This document shows, piece after piece, positions 61,260 to 64,000 of a stretch of 64,000 nt of DNA. The stretch is from Acanthopleura granulata (Eukaryota > Mollusca > Polyplacophora > Chitonida > Chitonidae). Made by a program: the position numbers and the translations under genes. How positions within the stretch are numbered: the stretch's first letter is position 1; each line of letters opens with the position of its first letter. The notes beneath the pieces were generated by a model, which did no database searches, was not told where the DNA came from, and was given only the letters and a program-made list of their open reading frames with translations. Where the stretch lies: positions 9,586,889 to 9,650,888 of the forward strand of contig JABBOT010000004.1 in NCBI GenBank assembly GCA_016165875.1, in the 5' to 3' direction.

Positions 61260-64000
61260 ACCAGAAAGAAAACTTTGCACCGCAATCAAAAATGTTTCTG
61301 TGCTTGCGTTAACTCGCTTTTGTGTATATTTTAAATTCTTTGTCGTTAAGGGTAACTTTTTAACAGAAAAACCTATGAATCATGGCAAATCAATGGAAAA
61401 TGATCAAAATTTCGATTGGCTCTATACAGATCACCGTATCAGTATTAGAGCTACTGTAATACGCCATTGTGTTAGATCCGTATATATGTTAGCTCTTGAT
61501 ATATATTTGCTTAGTTTATTTAATTATGAATTATAATGTTAATGCCGTATACTTAGGAGTTAGTTAACCTGGAGTACGTTCATATTTCTGGCGGAGCGGG
61601 TGCTGAAAATCGTCAATTTGTGTCCCATATGCATGTGTATACTGTTCTCATTGGCGCGGCGCCTTGTGCAATGCGTAGATTTTTAGACATAAGATGAGGC
61701 GCAGGTTCAAAGGCCGGTCCTGAACAGGACGGTTCACTTTTGGTTGGTCTTGATGACAATAAGCTTACCTTTGTTGAAGATCACTTGTCTTCCAACAGTG
61801 CATAGCATGTATATCTTTGCTTCATAGATTGAGAAATTTGTCAGTAACTTGCCAAAGATCGGTGCTTTATTACGGCCTTTCAACCCTACTGCACCCATAA
61901 AATGACATCCATCGTATAAATGAATACCTCAGAGTACGTTAAACAACAGTCAAAACAAACAATGAAGCAAAAAAGACAGAAATTATGAGTTTTATTTGTA
62001 TAAATATACACATATTCTTTCTGTATACTTTTTAGCTGCTTTTCTTTCACATTTAGGAGAGGTTTGGGAACCATTCACCTGAAAGTTTGACCTTAGTGGT
62101 GACGTGTAAAGTCCTGTCAATAGGAGGTTGGAACCAACACCATTGCAGTGAATTGAGTCGCATCATAAGATCCCGTGCATTCACACTTATGCCAAGCGGT
62201 TTTAAAGCTCGGCATACATGAACGCTTTTTGCATCTCATTTCAACTCAGTTGGTCGTATGCAATTGGTGTCAGTTGCTGATGATCGTAAGATTTTAAAAT
62301 TGACCAACATACGCGTAACGACTCTAATGCAACTCTGGATGGGTCGCATCATTATTTCGTATACAAGAACCCATACAACCAACGCAACAGGAAAGATGAG
62401 CTGGCTTGGGTCATAGATTCTCGTGCATGCCGAGCTCAAGACAAAACGCGACTGAACTACCAGACTATTGCGTCGGGTCCTACGCGTATGTGCATAAACA
62501 CTACTCAACTGACTTGTATAATCGAGTCGTTAGGCGTATGCCGGTTCAGTCCAAGCCATGTATTCGGCGGCTGGAAACAACTTTGTAGGACTAGCTGAGT
62601 TTTGTATGCCGAGCTCTAAGATTTTGTTTTACACCAAGCATTACAATTCTACGAATTTCATGAAAGATCTGCCAGACGGCTTTATATGAATTGTTACCTG
62701 TGACAATAGCCTAAGGGCTGCAGTGATAAAGGCGGGGAAGTGCCAGAGATACAATGTCCGCGGCATCATTACGATTCGATTGAATGGCACACATCTTGCT
62801 CCCATAACTTGTCAAGCGTACATAGCCGCCTGAGCTGAGGGTTATGGGGTGCGTGCTCATTTAGGACCATATAATGTAATTCCTGAAGGAAATAGGTACA
62901 TAAATACTTAACCACAACCCGCCGCTGCGCCTCTTTTCCCCTTTAAGTTAATACATGTATATTAATGATTTGCCTAGTCATAAAATCGAAGATTCACAAC
63001 ACATTTCGGAACAGGCTGGCTAATTCCATATACCACGTTATATGTTCAGTAAATGTTGTGAGTTTTAACGCTTCTCTGTCTATATATCAGTAGATCTGTA
63101 AGATGTAATTATCGATATAAATATCAAATAATGTAAGCCGAAGTGACAGAACACTAAGTGTAAGACGTCACAACTGTCAACTCACTCTGGCGCCAAAATA
63201 TGGATAAAAAAGTAATGAAATTTAGTTTAGTACGTAATGTACAGTATCATTTCATATATCAGTTTTGCAGCAGACGGGGATTTCATATTTTACATATTCC
63301 TGGTGATACTGGATCCTCCCCCAAAACACTGGCAACATTGGCGACCTGCCCACAGATCATTGCTGATAAGAAAGAATAGATAAAATTACTTATTCAGATT
63401 CCCGGACAAAGGCTCATTGCTTAATTGATGTGAGAAATAGCAAAGAACGAGAGATATTCCGCCTTAATCAACATTCCACAGTGGACTTTTGTATTATTTC
63501 AGAAAAGGACAAACACATAGAGGGTGCAGATGAGGCAAGATGTATTCTGGTTTTCGATGCAAGTCTACATGTACATCGATCACTGTTGCCAAGCATGGCG
63601 GAGACCCTCACTCGTACCTTACTCACTGGTACATTTACAGCGTGTACATTGTATAAGACACTACATTTTCCCCTCTCTACAAAAGAGTTTCCTTTATAAA
63701 ACAAGAGATGATAATTGTCATTGTCCTTCAGGCTGAATTAAGACAGAACACATAGTGCAGTCATAATCAACAGAACTCGAACAATGTTGCATAAAAACAA
63801 TCAAAGGCATAACAACTACCTTGTTACAATGCTAAACATCTGAAAAAGAAAATATTCTCAATATCTGACATGATCTCGTATCCAGAGAGGCTGATTTCTT
63901 GTCCGTTTTGGCCTATGACAGTTTGTTACTGCCTGTTGTGCTACATCAGATTCACAAAAATCAAGATGATTAACATTTTGATTTGGAGAAGTAATGGAAG
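61260..64000. other. Intergenic, no gene seen
   Basis: AT-rich with short ORFs lacking any recognisable domain. Nothing further identified to the window's end. Confidence 0.5.

Overview
This is animal nuclear DNA: AT-rich, with GT-AG introns and long non-coding gaps. It probably comes from a mollusc or another lophotrochozoan. The clue is a tRNA-derived SINE of about 250 bp, present in several copies, whose 3' end reads roughly 'gtgaaatattcttgag...acaccaat(c/g)aaataaataaata', together with a LINE tail ending in (ATTC)n. I recall both from molluscan genomes. I cannot name the species.

Four protein-coding genes are supported. At 8.26-15.3 kb (minus) is a complete SLC41-family Mg2+ transporter with ten coding exons; every splice phase closes, giving 490 residues. 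Head-to-head with it, at 15.8-21.8 kb (plus), is a four-exon orthologue of NOPCHAP1 (human C12orf45), a chaperone for NOP58/box C/D snoRNP assembly. The two share a gap of under 500 bp between the SLC41A leader exon and the NOPCHAP1 start codon. From memory, human SLC41A2 and C12orf45 are also neighbours at 12q23.3, so this may be ancient microsynteny. Two BTB-BACK-Kelch (KLHL) paralogues lie on the minus strand at 26.2-28.3 kb and 53.5-55.3 kb. Each has its whole coding sequence in one exon, with a splice acceptor just upstream of the ATG.

The rest is repeat-rich and holds no gene I can defend. It contains SINEs (three with target-site duplications), a badly damaged LINE (about 38.95-41.49 kb), detached LINE tails, four candidate terminal-inverted-repeat or foldback elements (5.2, 16.2, 35.8 and 46.5 kb), minisatellites (37.3-38.7 kb), a 168-bp tandem duplication (23.1 kb) and microsatellites.

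Two repeat arrays stand out. One (43.3-44.2 kb) is about six decayed 140-175 bp units, each carrying a palindrome that matches or nearly matches the RFX X-box. The other (60.18-61.22 kb) is eight units of exactly 132 bp (44 codons), open on both strands, with a single-unit relative in inverted orientation about 1.6 kb away at 58.4-58.6 kb.
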